DNA of 47,277 nt from Streptococcus orisratti DSM 15617 (lineage in GTDB: Bacteria; Bacillota; Bacilli; Lactobacillales; Streptococcaceae). Shown here piece after piece: positions 15,515-24,898 of the stretch. Position 1 is the stretch's first letter. Each line of letters starts with the position of its first letter. The position numbers and the translations under genes were made by a program. Under the pieces are notes generated by a model. That model was not told the DNA's origin. It saw nothing but the letters and a program-made list of their open reading frames with translations, and made no database searches. The stretch covers positions 1-47,277 of the forward strand of contig NZ_KB904458.1 in the NCBI RefSeq assembly GCF_000380105.1, written 5' to 3'.

Positions 15515-17266
15515 TTAATACTTAAAATTAAAATCTGTTCCACAATTTACTAGTACTACATTTTTTGTTAACATTTTTAAATATAGTTTATTAACCGGCT
15601 TCTGTTCGTTGGTTCCACTTGATAATATATATATATAATCCAACTCACCTTTCTTATACTTTGTAAGAACTATCTTTTTCCAATTAGAATTATTCCTTAT
15701 TAAAATATAAATAAAATATCTGAAAAACCATAATTTTTCTGTCATTCTAGAACGATTATTTTCATAAAATTGATGGACCTCTGAGAAAAGATTTTTAATT
15801 CTCTCTAGAAATTTGTTATCATCAAAGTTATTTTGTAAATAGATGATTGTCAATAAACACAACGAATAGTCATCAACATCTGTATTTATCTTTTCTATTA
15901 GTTCACTCTCACTAAAAATAGGACTATTAAAAAATAAAACTATATACAATAATATCTGATATCTCTCTAAATCAAACTTATTTTGATGATAATGTGATAG
16001 TTTATTTTTAAAAGTATCTTTATATTCTAAGATATACTCTGTAAATATATCTCTTACTCTATCCTTGTGGTTTCTAAAATGGACATCTATCAAACTAAGT
16101 AATCTATTTGATAATTCTGGCTTACTAAATGTAATATCGATTAATCTTTTTAATAGATTATACCCAGTTATAGAGTCATTATCTAGCATAATTGCAACAA
16201 TATCTTGTCGAGAAAGTTTACCGAATGCGATATCTAAACCAGTATACACTGTTTTCAAACTTCCTTTATTTCCCTCATTTTCATTTTTTTCGCAGAATTG
16301 AATGTAATTCTTTATTATTTGCCTTTTCTTTTCTATATTGGTAGACGCGTTATATATCCCGTGTAATTCTAAATAATTGAATATATCAACTTTATCATTT
16401 TTATCTCTAAAAGGAAACGTCTCTACCTTAGTCTTTTCACTATTCAAATATAAATTATTTTCTCTGCAGATTAAATTAAACTTTTCAAGAAACCTATTCT
16501 GTTCCTCCTCGTTATTGAATGCAAATATAAAATCATCAACATATCTTTTATAAATAAACCCCTCATCAAACATACGTTTATCAAAATAACACATATACAA
16601 CTCTGCAACAATTCTACTAATTAGATTACCAGTTGGAATTCCGTGGGTCTCACCATATTGTGAAATTTGAATGAGCTTGTCTAAACGATTTTCAAAAGAA
16701 CGTGGATTGGTCTGAAATGTTTTTTTTGACTCCCATTTACCTAAAATCATCCAAGAAATGCTATGAGTATATAATGTAGGGTAAAAGTTAGATAAATCCG
16801 TATGTAATCTATATTTTCCACTAAAAAGCAACTGTTCCTCTATTTCTTTTTGCTTGGAGAATGTAAGTTCTTTTGAATCAAAATATTTTGATGTTGATTG
16901 AATATTATCAATAAACATGGATATAAATCTTGATTTGTGTGTAATAAGGAAGGAGGACAGCTTTAAATATGAATATATATTAGGTAATTTATACTGTCTC
17001 CTTAATAAGTTATCTTTAGGAATATTAAAATATGTTGGTTCTGTCCAAGTATCTCTTTGAATACTTAAGGTAGATATATTTATTTTATCTAAAAAATCAT
17101 CAAAATTAAACAATCTATGATAAAACACATCTGAATTTGGATATTCTTCTAAGGTAACATTTTTTGACTTTTTATATGAGTAATATCCATACTTTATTAG
17201 ATATTCATTAGTAAATAACTCATCATAATATGTATTTAAATTATCGTTGATTCCTCTAAAATCCAT
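15515..17266 (-). CDS. Abi/UG-clade reverse transcriptase, putative anti-phage
   Basis: 583 residues. Reverse-transcriptase motifs are clear: motif [16 protein letters not shown] (Asp157), motif [17 protein letters not shown] (209-224), motif [12 protein letters not shown] (YVDD 242-245), and motif [16 protein letters not shown]. The last 300 residues are a helical, unassigned region, as in the AbiA/AbiK and DRT defence enzymes. No group II intron, retron RNA or maturase domain is visible. It is much richer in A and T than its purine neighbours, lies 26 nt after purK and 10 nt before purB, and is probably expressed with them. Anti-phage function is inferred from the family; the exact subgroup is uncertain. 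Confidence 0.85.
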   Translation of the reverse strand: MDFRGINDNLNTYYDELFTNEYLIKYGYYSYKKSKNVTLEEYPNSDVFYHRLFNFDDFLDKINISTLSIQRDTWTEPTYFNIPKDNLLRRQYKLPNIYSYLKLSSFLITHKSRFISMFIDNIQSTSKYFDSKELTFSKQKEIEEQLLFSGKYRLHTDLSNFYPTLYTHSISWMILGKWESKKTFQTNPRSFENRLDKLIQISQYGETHGIPTGNLISRIVAELYMCYFDKRMFDEGFIYKRYVDDFIFAFNNEEEQNRFLEKFNLICRENNLYLNSEKTKVETFPFRDKNDKVDIFNYLELHGIYNASTNIEKKRQIIKNYIQFCEKNENEGNKGSLKTVYTGLDIAFGKLSRQDIVAIMLDNDSITGYNLLKRLIDITFSKPELSNRLLSLIDVHFRNHKDRVRDIFTEYILEYKDTFKNKLSHYHQNKFDLERYQILLYIVLFFNSPIFSESELIEKINTDVDDYSLCLLTIIYLQNNFDDNKFLERIKNLFSEVHQFYENNRSRMTEKLWFFRYFIYILIRNNSNWKKIVLTKYKKGELDYIYILSSGTNEQKPVNKLYLKMLTKNVVLVNCGTDFNFKY

Positions 17267-17292
17267 AATAAAACCTCAATCAACTATTCAAC

Positions 17293-18366
17293 TTAAAACT
17301 CCTCCACATTGTCAACATCCTCTGTCAACACGGTTACATGTCCCATTTTGCGGTTATGCTTTGCTTCTAGTTTACCATAAAGATGGAGGTGGGCGCTAGG
17401 ATTTTCTGCGACGTACTGCTCAGCTTTTTCGACATGCTGGCCGAGGACATTGAGCATGACAGCTGGGGCGTGGAGGCGGATTTGAGGAAGGGGTGCCCCA
17501 AGCACGCCTAGGATATGGGTATCAAATTGTGAAAAGTCACAGGCTTCGATGGAATAGTGCCCTGAGTTGTGAGGGCGGGGGGCGATTTCGTTGACAATGA
17601 TATCATCGGCTGTCGCAAACATTTCCACGCAGAGAGTGCCTGAGAGATTGAGTTTTTTAGCAATTTGTACTGCCATGCTCTTGGCCTTCTCAGCCAATTG
17701 GTCTGAGATACGGGCTGGGACAATGGTTTTTGAGAGGATGTTGTTGCGGTGGATATTTTCCTGAACAGGGAAAACCGTCACGTCCTTGCCATTGCCCGAC
17801 ACGATAACCGAGATTTCAAGGTCAAAGTCCACAAACTCTTCCAAGACACACTCGGCCAAGTTTGCTAATTGGTTCGCGGCAGCTAAATCGTCGCTGGTTT
17901 TGATGACGACTTGACCGTGACCATCGTAACCGCCTGTGGCTGTTTTCAAGACGTAAGTCTTGCTCAAGTCCAAATCTTCTAAATCCAGACTGGAAGTCAC
18001 CACCTTATAAGGAGCGACCGTCACGCCAGCCTTGTTGGCTAGGAAATCTTTTTCAAAGATACGGTTTTGCGAAATGCGCAGCAAGTCAGTCCCCTGTGGC
18101 AGCTGACCAGCCTTGATGACCGCGTCCAATCCGTCGGCATCAACATTCTCAAACTCATAGGTGAGCACGTCGCAACGCGCAGCCAATTCTCGCAAGGCAT
18201 CCACGTCATCGTAAGGCGCCACAACCATCTCAGACACGCGTGAGGCAGGACAGTCCGCCGTCGGATCCAGCGTCACTACCTTGTGCCCCATGTAAATAGC
18301 GGAAATGGCCATCATCTGACCCAGCTGACCGCCGCCAATAATACCAATGGTTTTAGTTGAGCTCAT
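17293..18366 (-). CDS. purK: 5-(carboxyamino)imidazole ribonucleotide synthase
   Basis: 357 residues; an ATP-grasp enzyme that makes N5-CAIR from AIR, bicarbonate and ATP for PurE. Visible: the N-terminal dinucleotide-like fold [14 protein letters not shown], the [14 protein letters not shown]-grasp loop, and [17 protein letters not shown]. The start ATG 18366 (MSSTKTIG) overlaps the end of purE by 14 nt, giving translational coupling; codons upstream of it belong to purE. Carboxyl end EDVDNVEEF is normal. Confidence 0.96.
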   Translation of the reverse strand: MSSTKTIGIIGGGQLGQMMAISAIYMGHKVVTLDPTADCPASRVSEMVVAPYDDVDALRELAARCDVLTYEFENVDADGLDAVIKAGQLPQGTDLLRISQNRIFEKDFLANKAGVTVAPYKVVTSSLDLEDLDLSKTYVLKTATGGYDGHGQVVIKTSDDLAAANQLANLAECVLEEFVDFDLEISVIVSGNGKDVTVFPVQENIHRNNILSKTIVPARISDQLAEKAKSMAVQIAKKLNLSGTLCVEMFATADDIIVNEIAPRPHNSGHYSIEACDFSQFDTHILGVLGAPLPQIRLHAPAVMLNVLGQHVEKAEQYVAENPSAHLHLYGKLEAKHNRKMGHVTVLTEDVDNVEEF

Positions 18367-18841
18367 CCGTTGATGCCTCCGCGATTTTTCCTTGTTCTTC
18401 TGCAAAATGAGCTAGCGCTGTTGCCAAATCTTGATCTTCAATTGAGAGAATGCGCAGAGCAGTCAGGGCAGCGTTGGTCGCTCCCGCTTCCCCAATAGCC
18501 ATAGTTGCCACAGGCACGCCGCCCGGCATTTGCACGATAGAGTAAAGTGAGTCAAGACCTGAGAGAGCACGCGATTTGACAGGCACACCGATAACGGGCA
18601 GCGTTGTTTTGGCTGCTACCATCCCCGGTAAGTGCGCTGCACCGCCAGCACCGGCAATAACGACCTTGATGCCGCGGTCACGTGCTTCCTCTGCATGTTT
18701 GAACATAAGGTCAGGTGTGCGGTGGGCAGAGACGACTTTTTTCTCATAAGCCACACCGAACTTATCTAAAACTTCTGCTGTTTTTTGCATGGTTGCCCAG
18801 TCAGATTTGGAGCCCATGATAATAGAAATAATTGGTTTCAT
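18353..18841 (-). CDS. purE: N5-carboxyaminoimidazole ribonucleotide mutase
   Basis: 162 residues; converts N5-CAIR to CAIR. The family motifs GSKSDW, SAHRTPD and [11 protein letters not shown] are present. ATG 18841 ([15 protein letters not shown]) is the conventional start. The ribosome binding site in front is weak, and a TTG four codons upstream is an alternative. A 370-bp structured spacer separates it from the DUF523 gene, and it overlaps purK. Confidence 0.95.
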   Translation of the reverse strand: MKPIISIIMGSKSDWATMQKTAEVLDKFGVAYEKKVVSAHRTPDLMFKHAEEARDRGIKVVIAGAGGAAHLPGMVAAKTTLPVIGVPVKSRALSGLDSLYSIVQMPGGVPVATMAIGEAGATNAALTALRILSIEDQDLATALAHFAEEQGKIAEASTDELN

Positions 18842-18853
18842 AATAAGATACAA

Positions 18854-19223
18854 AGGGACGTTTCGGCTTACCGAAAATTTCCGTAGAAAAATAGGAAAAT
18901 TAACGACAACGCTTGCGTCTAGGCAATTTTATCTTTTTTCCTAGGTCTTAGTCCCGTGTTCAGTTAGGACTACTAACTAAACATTCCTTTCTTTAGTATT
19001 CAGAAGCGATTGTTTTCTTCCTTTTTTGACAATCACCTTAGGTTTGTGGGGTCGTCAGCAACCACTTTCAATGTCTCATGACTAACTTGAAATCCTAAAG
19101 TCTCAACGTTTCCCGCGAGCGTAACTGAAAATTACGGTCTTTTCACTACGACGCCCATTATCCTTTTTGGCGACCTGCGGTCGCTTGAGCTAGCGCTATA
19201 TTTTATTTGATTATCTATAAAAA
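18854..19223 (-). other. 370-bp structured spacer upstream of purE
   Basis: No ORF. The minus strand holds several hairpins: GCGACC-GCA-GGTCGC (near 19163-19180), AGTTAG-TAGTC-CTAACT (near 18963-18982) and TTTCGG-TAAG-CCGAAA (near 18860-18876), the last close to the purE start. CTGAACACGG (18954-18963), a CTAAG and AAAAAAGATAAA follow each other here as they do upstream of purF. This suggests a transcribed leader with a regulatory structure, not a known riboswitch class that I can name. Confidence 0.45.
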
Positions 19224-19667
19224 TTATTTTTCTTTACCTATGTCTTGGGCATCAATAACCCTATAACCTTGTTTTTGTAATGCTTGTGCAAATAACCCGC
19301 TACCCGTAATTTTATTGCCAGTAAAACTACCATCATAAATCTGATTAACACCACAAGATGGACTTCTCGACTGAAGAATCGCAAAGTCAACGTCTTTTTC
19401 GACTAAGAGAGAAAGTGTACGCTCAATTCCTTCTTGAAATTCTTTATCATAAAAATTTCCATCAACATCACACACCCTTCCCTCTAAAATTTCTACAGGG
19501 GGTCTCGGCACTGGCAGGCCACCAGCAACTTCTGGACAAACTGCTATAACCTCTTTATTTGCAACAAAGTCAATAACAGCCTGATTGTAATTATTGCTCC
19601 CATTATATTTGCAATTTTCCCCTAACAGACAGGCGCTAATTAAGACACAGCTTTTTTTATCTTTCAA
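19224..19667 (-). CDS. DUF523 family protein
   Basis: About 147 residues from TTG 19667 (reading KDKKSCVLISACLLG, with AAGG just upstream) or 154 from ATG 19688. The cysteine-containing opening ISACLLGENCKYNG, the CPEVAGGLPVPRPPVE block and AILQSRSPSCGVNQIYDGSFTG are diagnostic of DUF523, a small cytoplasmic family of unknown function that may bind a metal or cofactor through its cysteines. Either start lies within the end of purD (35 or about 10 nt overlap), so it is coupled to purD. It has no known purine role. Confidence 0.85.
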   Translation of the reverse strand: MKDKKSCVLISACLLGENCKYNGSNNYNQAVIDFVANKEVIAVCPEVAGGLPVPRPPVEILEGRVCDVDGNFYDKEFQEGIERTLSLLVEKDVDFAILQSRSPSCGVNQIYDGSFTGNKITGSGLFAQALQKQGYRVIDAQDIGKEK

Positions 19668-20922
19668 TGGCCTTACTTCCAATATCATGTCGGTAAAAGA
19701 GGCCTGTGGTGTTTTGTTTATCAAGCTGGGCGTAAATTTTGTCCTGCGCAGCTTTGACGGTATCGGCTGTGGTAACGAGCATATAGACGCGTCCGCCGTT
19801 TGACAGCAATGCTTTGCTATTGCCATCAAACTTAGCCCCTGCATAGTAGGTGATGATATCGCCGTCGGTCTTTTCTGGCAGAGGCAGGCCTTTTTCGTAG
19901 GCGAGCGGATAGCCATCTGAAGCGACCACCACACCGAGGGTCACGCCCGCGTCCAGCCACGTGATGTCAGGCGCCTTGCCAGCCAAAATGTCCGTGATGT
20001 TCTGCGCAAAGTCAGAAGTCAGGCGCGGTAGGATAATCTGGGTCTCGGGATCGCCAAAGCGGGAGTTAAACTCAATAACCTTAGGACCATCAGCCGTCAG
20101 GATAAGCCCCGCGTAAAGCACGCCCAGATAAGGACGTCCTTCCTTAATCATGCCCTCAAGCACGGGCTTGACAATACTGTCAACCGACTGGTCAATCACG
20201 CTTTGAGGCAGGTGAGGCACCGGTGCATAAGCCCCCATGCCACCCGTGTTTGGCCCCTTGTCACCGTCGTAGGCACGCTTGTGATCCTGCGCCGCAGGCA
20301 TCACGTAGAACTTGTCGCCATTGACAAAGGCAAAGAGGGAGAACTCCTCACCATCGAGAAATTCTTCGATAACCACACGCGCACCGGAGTCGCCGAACTT
20401 ATTGTCCAGCAGCATCTCATGCGCTGCTTCGACCGCCTGCTCCACGGTCTCTGCCACAACCACGCCCTTGCCCAGCGCCAAGCCGTCCGCCTTGACCACG
20501 ATAGGAGCGCCCTGCTTTTCGATATGAGCCTTTGCTTCCTCGAAGTCGGAAAATGTGCCATAGGCTGCTGTCGGAACGCCGTATTTGACCATGATTTCCT
20601 TAGCAAAATCCTTAGACCACTCCAGCTCCGCTGCTAACTTAGTCGGACCAAAAGCTTTAAGCCCAGCCTGATTAAAATCATCAACGATACCAGCTGCTAA
20701 AGCGTCATCAGGACCAATGAAAGACCAAGCAATATCATTTTCCTTGGCAAAATCAATGAGCTTAGAATGTTCGGAAATTCCTATATTAACCAAATCCAAC
20801 CCATCAAGCGTCATGCCATCATTTCCGGGCGCAACAAAAACCTGCTCCACCTGCGGAGACGCCAATAACTTCTTAGCAATCGCATGCTCACGACCGCCAG
20901 AACCAACAACCAAAAGTTTCAT
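19657..20922 (-). CDS. purD: phosphoribosylamine-glycine ligase (GAR synthetase)
   Basis: 421 residues; joins phosphoribosylamine and glycine using ATP. MKLLVVGSGGREHAIAKKL is the canonical start (ATG 20922); the longer frame upstream lacks support. ATP-grasp elements (VVKADGLALGKGVVVAET, GEEFSLFAFVNGD, EFNSRFGDPETQ) are intact. It is GC-richer than most neighbours. A separate promoter with a CCGAAC PurBox-like element lies about 150 nt upstream, so purD-DUF523 and perhaps purEK start a second transcript of the cluster. Confidence 0.97.
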   Translation of the reverse strand: MKLLVVGSGGREHAIAKKLLASPQVEQVFVAPGNDGMTLDGLDLVNIGISEHSKLIDFAKENDIAWSFIGPDDALAAGIVDDFNQAGLKAFGPTKLAAELEWSKDFAKEIMVKYGVPTAAYGTFSDFEEAKAHIEKQGAPIVVKADGLALGKGVVVAETVEQAVEAAHEMLLDNKFGDSGARVVIEEFLDGEEFSLFAFVNGDKFYVMPAAQDHKRAYDGDKGPNTGGMGAYAPVPHLPQSVIDQSVDSIVKPVLEGMIKEGRPYLGVLYAGLILTADGPKVIEFNSRFGDPETQIILPRLTSDFAQNITDILAGKAPDITWLDAGVTLGVVVASDGYPLAYEKGLPLPEKTDGDIITYYAGAKFDGNSKALLSNGGRVYMLVTTADTVKAAQDKIYAQLDKQNTTGLFYRHDIGSKAIER

Positions 20923-21063
20923 AAACAAGATACCAAGAGCGAACAGAAAGCGATAGAGTTTTAGGGAATCAGTGCAGTGTGTAGACACAAAAGACAACTT
21001 CTCTAAATCTCGAGCGTTCCGATCGGGTTCAATTCCTTTCGTTTCACGAATTATATAGGACTA

Positions 21064-21088
21064 TTATAACAAAAAAGTTCGGTTCAAT
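21064..21088 (-). promoter_or_regulatory. purD promoter with PurBox-like element
   Basis: Minus strand GAACCGAACTTTTTTGT leads into TATAAT (21064-21069). CCGAAC (21078-21083) is the core of the lactococcal/streptococcal PurBox bound by PurR. Downstream, TTCGT-GAA-ACGAA (near 21041-21053) is a further short inverted repeat in the leader. The direction of PurR action here is unknown. Confidence 0.5.
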
Positions 21089-21126
21089 CCACTTGAACAT
21101 AAACTTTGAATATAATCAAATTCAAA

Positions 21127-22941
21127 CTAAGATAAATGTTTTTCTAATTCCAATAACCGTTCTCGTAATTGCCGTATTTTAAACCTATCAATGCGTTCTA
21201 GCTCTACTGAATCAATCTTATCATCAATGGTTTCTACTAATTTTCTTATATCTGGAATCTCTTCATGATGGAAATCCTTTGCATTTGATATATGTAAATA
21301 TTCCGTATTAATATAACTCATTAGATAGTCTGCCTTACTTCCAATACATAACATATAGGATTCTACATAATCATATTCCAAAATATATTTAAAAATATTA
21401 ACATCCACGAACGGTGTATTATTGGTTATTTTCTTTACTGCTTGATTATCATCTTTAAAAATAGCATCAAGTAGTTGTAGATTCTTATTTTTTTGATTCT
21501 GCTCTTCCAGTTTTTTTATTAATTCACTGATTCTATTTTTTAACTCTACGTCCGTTATTCCAGAAAAGACAATCTCATCTCTCAATGATTCAATCGTACT
21601 GCTATTATTGCCTTCATTTTGAATCATTTTAATAAATTCTTCTCTAACAATATCCAATTTATCTGCTTCAATAAATAACAAGTCTAGCTTTTTGAACTGA
21701 TAAAGAAGATCATACAGTCTTAATAATTCCTTGTAGGAGTAATCATTATTGATTACTTCACATACTGCTTGCTCTTGTAGATCATGGATTTCACTATCCG
21801 AAAAACGCCTAAAATTTTGCAATGATTCATAAGCTTGCATTTTTCTATTAGGATAAAAAGTGCTTTCCCAACTATTTACATAGTTATTAGTATTCCACAC
21901 ACCATTGAGAACATACTCATTGAGAACATCTGAATATACTATTAATGCATCAAACAAAGGATTCTTATTATGATATTTTTTGATTATCTTATCCATTATC
22001 TTTTCAGAATTGTCATCTCCAAATGTCCAGAAAAATCTTTGAAAGTTATGGCTCTTCAATTCAGGCAAATTACCATCTGACAGTCCTCCCTGTTTATACT
22101 CATTGGTTATTACAAATATGTTTAAAAATATTGATTTTTTGATTTCTAAATTTCTCTCTTCTAAAAGTTTATTAATCTCAGAGAACAGTTTAGTTTCTAC
22201 AAACTCAAAATTATCAACTATACTAAATAAAGTTCTTAAATTAACTTCACCAATATTTCTATAAGATATTGATAAAATATCCAATACCCAGTCTAAATTT
22301 TGTTTAATAAAGTCACTTTGACTTTTTGAAGATATTATCTCTTTCAGCCCTCTTTCATCATAGTTAAAATGGATCGTCCTTCCTATGACTTTTTCTTTTA
22401 TTTTTTTATACTTATCTGAAAAAGAAATCTCCTTTGAGTTTGACACTATAATTACCCTGCATCTTAAAGTTTCAAGTAAACCATTCAAAATGAAGCCAAG
22501 AACATCCTGAATTTGAAGTTTTCCGCTGAGCCTTTCTAAATCATCAATAATAACAATAACTTTGTTGCTTGTTTCAGCCAGCTTCTTATCTTTCATATAT
22601 TCTAAAATATAATCAGACAACAAGCCTACCGAGCTAAAAATCATATTATCTGAAATCCATGGTGAGGTCTTAATTTTTCCTAAGAGCCCATGGGCTTTCT
22701 TTATTAAGGGGCTTTCTTCAAGCTCCATAAAGATTTTATATAATAAATCTTTTTTTAACTCTGACAATTTGTCATAGCCGTAAACAGAAAAATAAATAGT
22801 TTTATGCTTACTTTTAAATTTTTGTTGCATATTATTTTTTAAATAATAAGTTTTGCCGCTCCCCCAGTCTCCGTCAATTTGAAGAGCGTAACCATCTGTA
22901 CCATTAATGTAATTTTCAATAGCATTATTAAGATATTCCAT
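21127..22941 (-). CDS. KAP-type P-loop NTPase, putative defence protein
   Basis: 604 residues. An N-terminal NTPase domain has Walker A GDWGSGKT (residues 24-31) and Walker B VIVIIDDLERL (about 128-138), with LRCRVIIVSNSKE after it, the pattern of KAP-like STAND/AAA NTPases. The remaining 400 residues are helical and unassigned, with no membrane span. KAP NTPases recur in phage-defence islands. Its DNA is clearly AT-rich and lies alone between purD and an Abi fragment. A possible promoter (TATAAT near 22968) follows directly on a terminator. The specific role is unknown. Confidence 0.8.
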   Translation of the reverse strand: MEYLNNAIENYINGTDGYALQIDGDWGSGKTYYLKNNMQQKFKSKHKTIYFSVYGYDKLSELKKDLLYKIFMELEESPLIKKAHGLLGKIKTSPWISDNMIFSSVGLLSDYILEYMKDKKLAETSNKVIVIIDDLERLSGKLQIQDVLGFILNGLLETLRCRVIIVSNSKEISFSDKYKKIKEKVIGRTIHFNYDERGLKEIISSKSQSDFIKQNLDWVLDILSISYRNIGEVNLRTLFSIVDNFEFVETKLFSEINKLLEERNLEIKKSIFLNIFVITNEYKQGGLSDGNLPELKSHNFQRFFWTFGDDNSEKIMDKIIKKYHNKNPLFDALIVYSDVLNEYVLNGVWNTNNYVNSWESTFYPNRKMQAYESLQNFRRFSDSEIHDLQEQAVCEVINNDYSYKELLRLYDLLYQFKKLDLLFIEADKLDIVREEFIKMIQNEGNNSSTIESLRDEIVFSGITDVELKNRISELIKKLEEQNQKNKNLQLLDAIFKDDNQAVKKITNNTPFVDVNIFKYILEYDYVESYMLCIGSKADYLMSYINTEYLHISNAKDFHHEEIPDIRKLVETIDDKIDSVELERIDRFKIRQLRERLLELEKHLS

Positions 22942-22974
22942 ATTTTCCCCTATACAAATTTTTCCTCATTATAC

Positions 22975-23000
22975 CAAAAAAGCAAGCCTCTCGGCTCACT
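22975..23000 (-). terminator. terminator downstream of the Abi fragment
   Basis: AGTGAGCC-GAGA-GGCTTGCT stem (with G-U pairs) followed by TTTTTT on the minus strand. It isolates the KAP NTPase gene from upstream transcription. Confidence 0.8.
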
Positions 23001-23010
23001 TCTTATATTT

Positions 23011-23205
23011 TTATTTCCTCAAAACACGTTCCCAATTATTGGTAAAACCCAAGTGGTGCAAATGGATACTAGGTTGGTATTTGGTAAACAAGGCTTTTAA
23101 ACGCGGGATAAAATGGTTATTCCATTTGTCGCTATCAATATAAAGTTGCTTGAGAGCGTATAATTGTGCCATGAAGCGATTTTTAATTTTGGTATTTTCA
23201 GCCAT
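23011..23205 (-). pseudogene. C-terminal fragment of an Abi_2 (AbiD/AbiF) protein
   Basis: 64 codons reading LYALKQLYIDSDKWNNHF, IPRLKALFTKYQ and LHHLGFTNNWERVL. This resembles the last part of the Abi-like (AbiD/AbiF) abortive-infection family, which ends in a ...L...L..Y..I.L...GFP.NW pattern. The family is normally about 300 residues, so most of it is missing; upstream DNA belongs to the HXXEE gene. No convincing start signal. Family assignment is from the motif only. Confidence 0.55.
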
Positions 23206-23244
23206 AAAAGGCGGAAGCTGACCAGCGGTTATAAAAACTTTCTT

Positions 23245-23754
23245 TTACTTTGTGTAATCCTCCATGATGTGTTGAATTTTGGGCATGATGCGGTGCATAA
23301 TGACAAGATTGGCATAAACGACCGCCATCGTTAAAACAAGTGACATGATAAAAACTGGTATTGAGTAAATAACATGCCAATAGTGGGTAATGATGAGAAG
23401 CACCAGCGGAATTTGCAGCGTTACCGTAACAACTCCAGGCACATACCCTTTAAACTTAAAACACATCACATAGTGCATGATGAAATGAGAGGTATAAGCC
23501 AGTACAAAAGACAGATAAAGTAGGTCATTCTGCGTCATTTGGCAAATAGCTGAAATCAACAGCAAGATGACAAACTCCTCCAAGACACCTGTTGCAAAGG
23601 CAGAACCGTTGGTCGTTGCTCCAAAGAAAGGAGTTTTCATTTTCTTCAGCACTTGCTGATGTTTCTTTTTCCACAAGGGAACAAAGATAATTTCTTCAAA
23701 ATCGTGTAAAATAAATAAAATGGGTAGCATCCAGATATTAAAAAGACTATTCAC
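23245..23754 (-). CDS. HXXEE-domain membrane protein
   Basis: 169 residues with about five hydrophobic spans. The HDFEE motif (residues 18-22) near the N-terminus defines the HXXEE family; a second acidic pair (GVLEE) and HFIMH in the middle suggest metal coordination within the membrane. Function of the family is unknown. It starts at GTG with GGAGG 7 nt upstream. It is divergent from a TetR regulator with a perfect palindrome in between, so it is probably the regulator's target. Confidence 0.85.
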   Translation of the reverse strand: MNSLFNIWMLPILFILHDFEEIIFVPLWKKKHQQVLKKMKTPFFGATTNGSAFATGVLEEFVILLLISAICQMTQNDLLYLSFVLAYTSHFIMHYVMCFKFKGYVPGVVTVTLQIPLVLLIITHYWHVIYSIPVFIMSLVLTMAVVYANLVIMHRIMPKIQHIMEDYTK

Positions 23755-23821
23755 AATTTGACCTCCTTAAAGTGTAATAAACTATTGTGCCATCTCCAAA
23801 GATTCGCTATAGTATAGTTAG

Positions 23822-23837
23822 TTATCACATGTGATAA
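23822..23837. promoter_or_regulatory. palindromic operator between HXXEE gene and TetR regulator
   Basis: TTATCACATGTGATAA is a perfect 16-bp palindrome flanked by a TATACT-like -10 towards the HXXEE gene and a TATAAA-like -10 towards the regulator. It is the natural binding site of the divergently encoded TetR protein. Confidence 0.75.
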
Positions 23838-23925
23838 GAACAGTATAAAAGAAATATCGAAAAAAACCATAGGATAAACAAAATTGGCACAGGTTGGCTC
23901 AAAATGTGACAAAAAGAGGATTATT

Positions 23926-24462
23926 ATGGAATACCAAACACGGCAATGGCTAGAAGAAGCCTTATTTGATTTGTTAGCTACTAAACGTTCTTTACAAAAT
24001 ATCAGCATTGCAGAACTCAGTGAGCATGCTCAAATTTCCAGAAGAACCTTTTATCGTTATTATCATTCTAAAGAACAGGTTCTTACAGATTATTTGGATC
24101 GTTTGATTCAAGGTTATATCACTGAACTTCAAAAAAGAAATCTAGGTGGCTTTTCTGACTTGGTCAAAACATTTTTCCATTATTGGTGCAGGTATACCGA
24201 TACTCTAAAAATCTTACAAGATGCCAATCTGTCACTATTTGTCTTGCAACGATATCATGATATGCTGCCAAATGTTTATGACAGTATCAGATTGCCGTGG
24301 CACATAAAAAATGACAATCAAAGACAGATCATATATGACATTCAATACATCAGCGGGGGGCTTTATAGTATGCTTGATGAATGGCTCAAATCTGATTATC
24401 AAACGATGACTGCGGATGAACTGGCAGCCCTTGCTTTAGATACTATAAAACGACTGAATTAG
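23926..24462 (+). CDS. TetR/AcrR family transcriptional regulator
   Basis: 178 residues from ATG 23926 (MEYQTRQWLEEALFDLL), chosen because AGAGGA precedes it; the longer frame starts within the promoter. The N-terminal HTH (NISIAELSEHAQISRRTFYRYYHSKEQVL, about 26-55) is a clear TetR domain; the C-terminal part is helical and of the TetR_C type seen in streptococcal regulators. One of only three plus-strand genes here. It likely represses itself and the HXXEE gene through the palindrome at 23822-23837. Ligand unknown. Confidence 0.9.
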   Translation: MEYQTRQWLEEALFDLLATKRSLQNISIAELSEHAQISRRTFYRYYHSKEQVLTDYLDRLIQGYITELQKRNLGGFSDLVKTFFHYWCRYTDTLKILQDANLSLFVLQRYHDMLPNVYDSIRLPWHIKNDNQRQIIYDIQYISGGLYSMLDEWLKSDYQTMTADELAALALDTIKRLN

Positions 24463-24610
24463 CATAAAAACTTAACACACTTGAACAAACCTAACTCCAG
24501 CCCACTTCTTATAAATATCTTTCTTGTGTCCGCCGTTAATAGCTATTTCAATCTTAAACGCTGAAAGTGTGACAAAATTGTTAGTAGCCACTGCTATGAA
24601 AAAGATACGA

Positions 24611-24706
24611 TCACTGTTTGAGCTTTAGCTCATTACAGTGACGGATGCCGAACTAGTTCGGCGAAAGTTTTGACAATATCCGTTGTAGCGTCAGCTACTT
24701 ACGGAT
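24611..24706. repeat. run of three hairpins (possible intergenic repeat or structured RNA)
   Basis: Three successive inverted repeats. The first is TCACTGT..GAGC-TTTA-GCTC..ACAGTGA (24611-24641). The second is GCCGAACTAGTTCGGC, a perfect 16-bp palindrome (24647-24662). The third is ATCCGT..GTAGC-GTCA-GCTAC..ACGGAT (24678-24706). No ORF crosses it. It could be a MITE-like intergenic repeat, the 3' end of the tetR transcript, or a structured RNA. Confidence 0.55.
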
Positions 24707-24759
24707 AACTATGCAAGGTTGTCCCAAGAGTTAGATTTGCAAAATCCTTTCAAACACAG

Positions 24760-24838
24760 CAAAAGAGCTAGACTTGCATCTAGCTCTTTCTAGGAGATTT
24801 ATGAAAAAGAAAAGTTTTAGGAGTCCTATTGCTAGGAT
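24760..24838 (-). ncRNA. csRNA-type small RNA (CiaRH-controlled)
   Basis: Minus-strand transcript of about 79 nt. It starts about 7 nt after a TATACT -10, with a small 5' hairpin (CCTA-GCAA-TAGG). A single-stranded middle contains two anti-Shine-Dalgarno strings (ACTCCTAAAAC and AATCTCCTAG). It ends in a strong terminator (AAAGAGCTAG / CTAGCTCTTTT, 24762-24789). This is the layout of streptococcal csRNAs, which pair with ribosome binding sites of mRNAs such as comC in S. pneumoniae. A CiaR-type direct repeat precedes the promoter. A 16-codon plus-strand ORF over it is an artefact of the complementary AGGAG. Confidence 0.78.
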
Positions 24839-24844
24839 GGTTAT

Positions 24845-24878
24845 AGTATAGCTGGACTAGCTTAAGACAGGCTTAAAG
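24845..24878 (-). promoter_or_regulatory. CiaR-type direct repeat and csRNA promoter
   Basis: TTTAAG-CCTGT-CTTAAG (24877 down to 24861) lies 10 nt before TATACT (24850-24845), matching the CiaR arrangement NTTAAG-N5-WTTAAG except for one base. Further AAG-type half sites continue upstream at 11-bp steps (near 24883 and 24894), one per helical turn. Confidence 0.72.
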
Positions 24879-24898
24879 AAAACTTGCGGAAAACTTAA

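Noticed and set aside
18854..19223. Decayed coding gene in the purE spacer
   Set aside because: No frame longer than a few codons and no recognisable protein fragment; hairpins explain it better.
24801..24851. Plus-strand 16-codon ORF with AGGAG in front (MKKKSFRSPIARMVIV)
   Set aside because: The AGGAG strings are complements of the anti-ribosome-binding CTCCT strings in the minus-strand csRNA; the ORF lies wholly over that RNA and follows a terminator.
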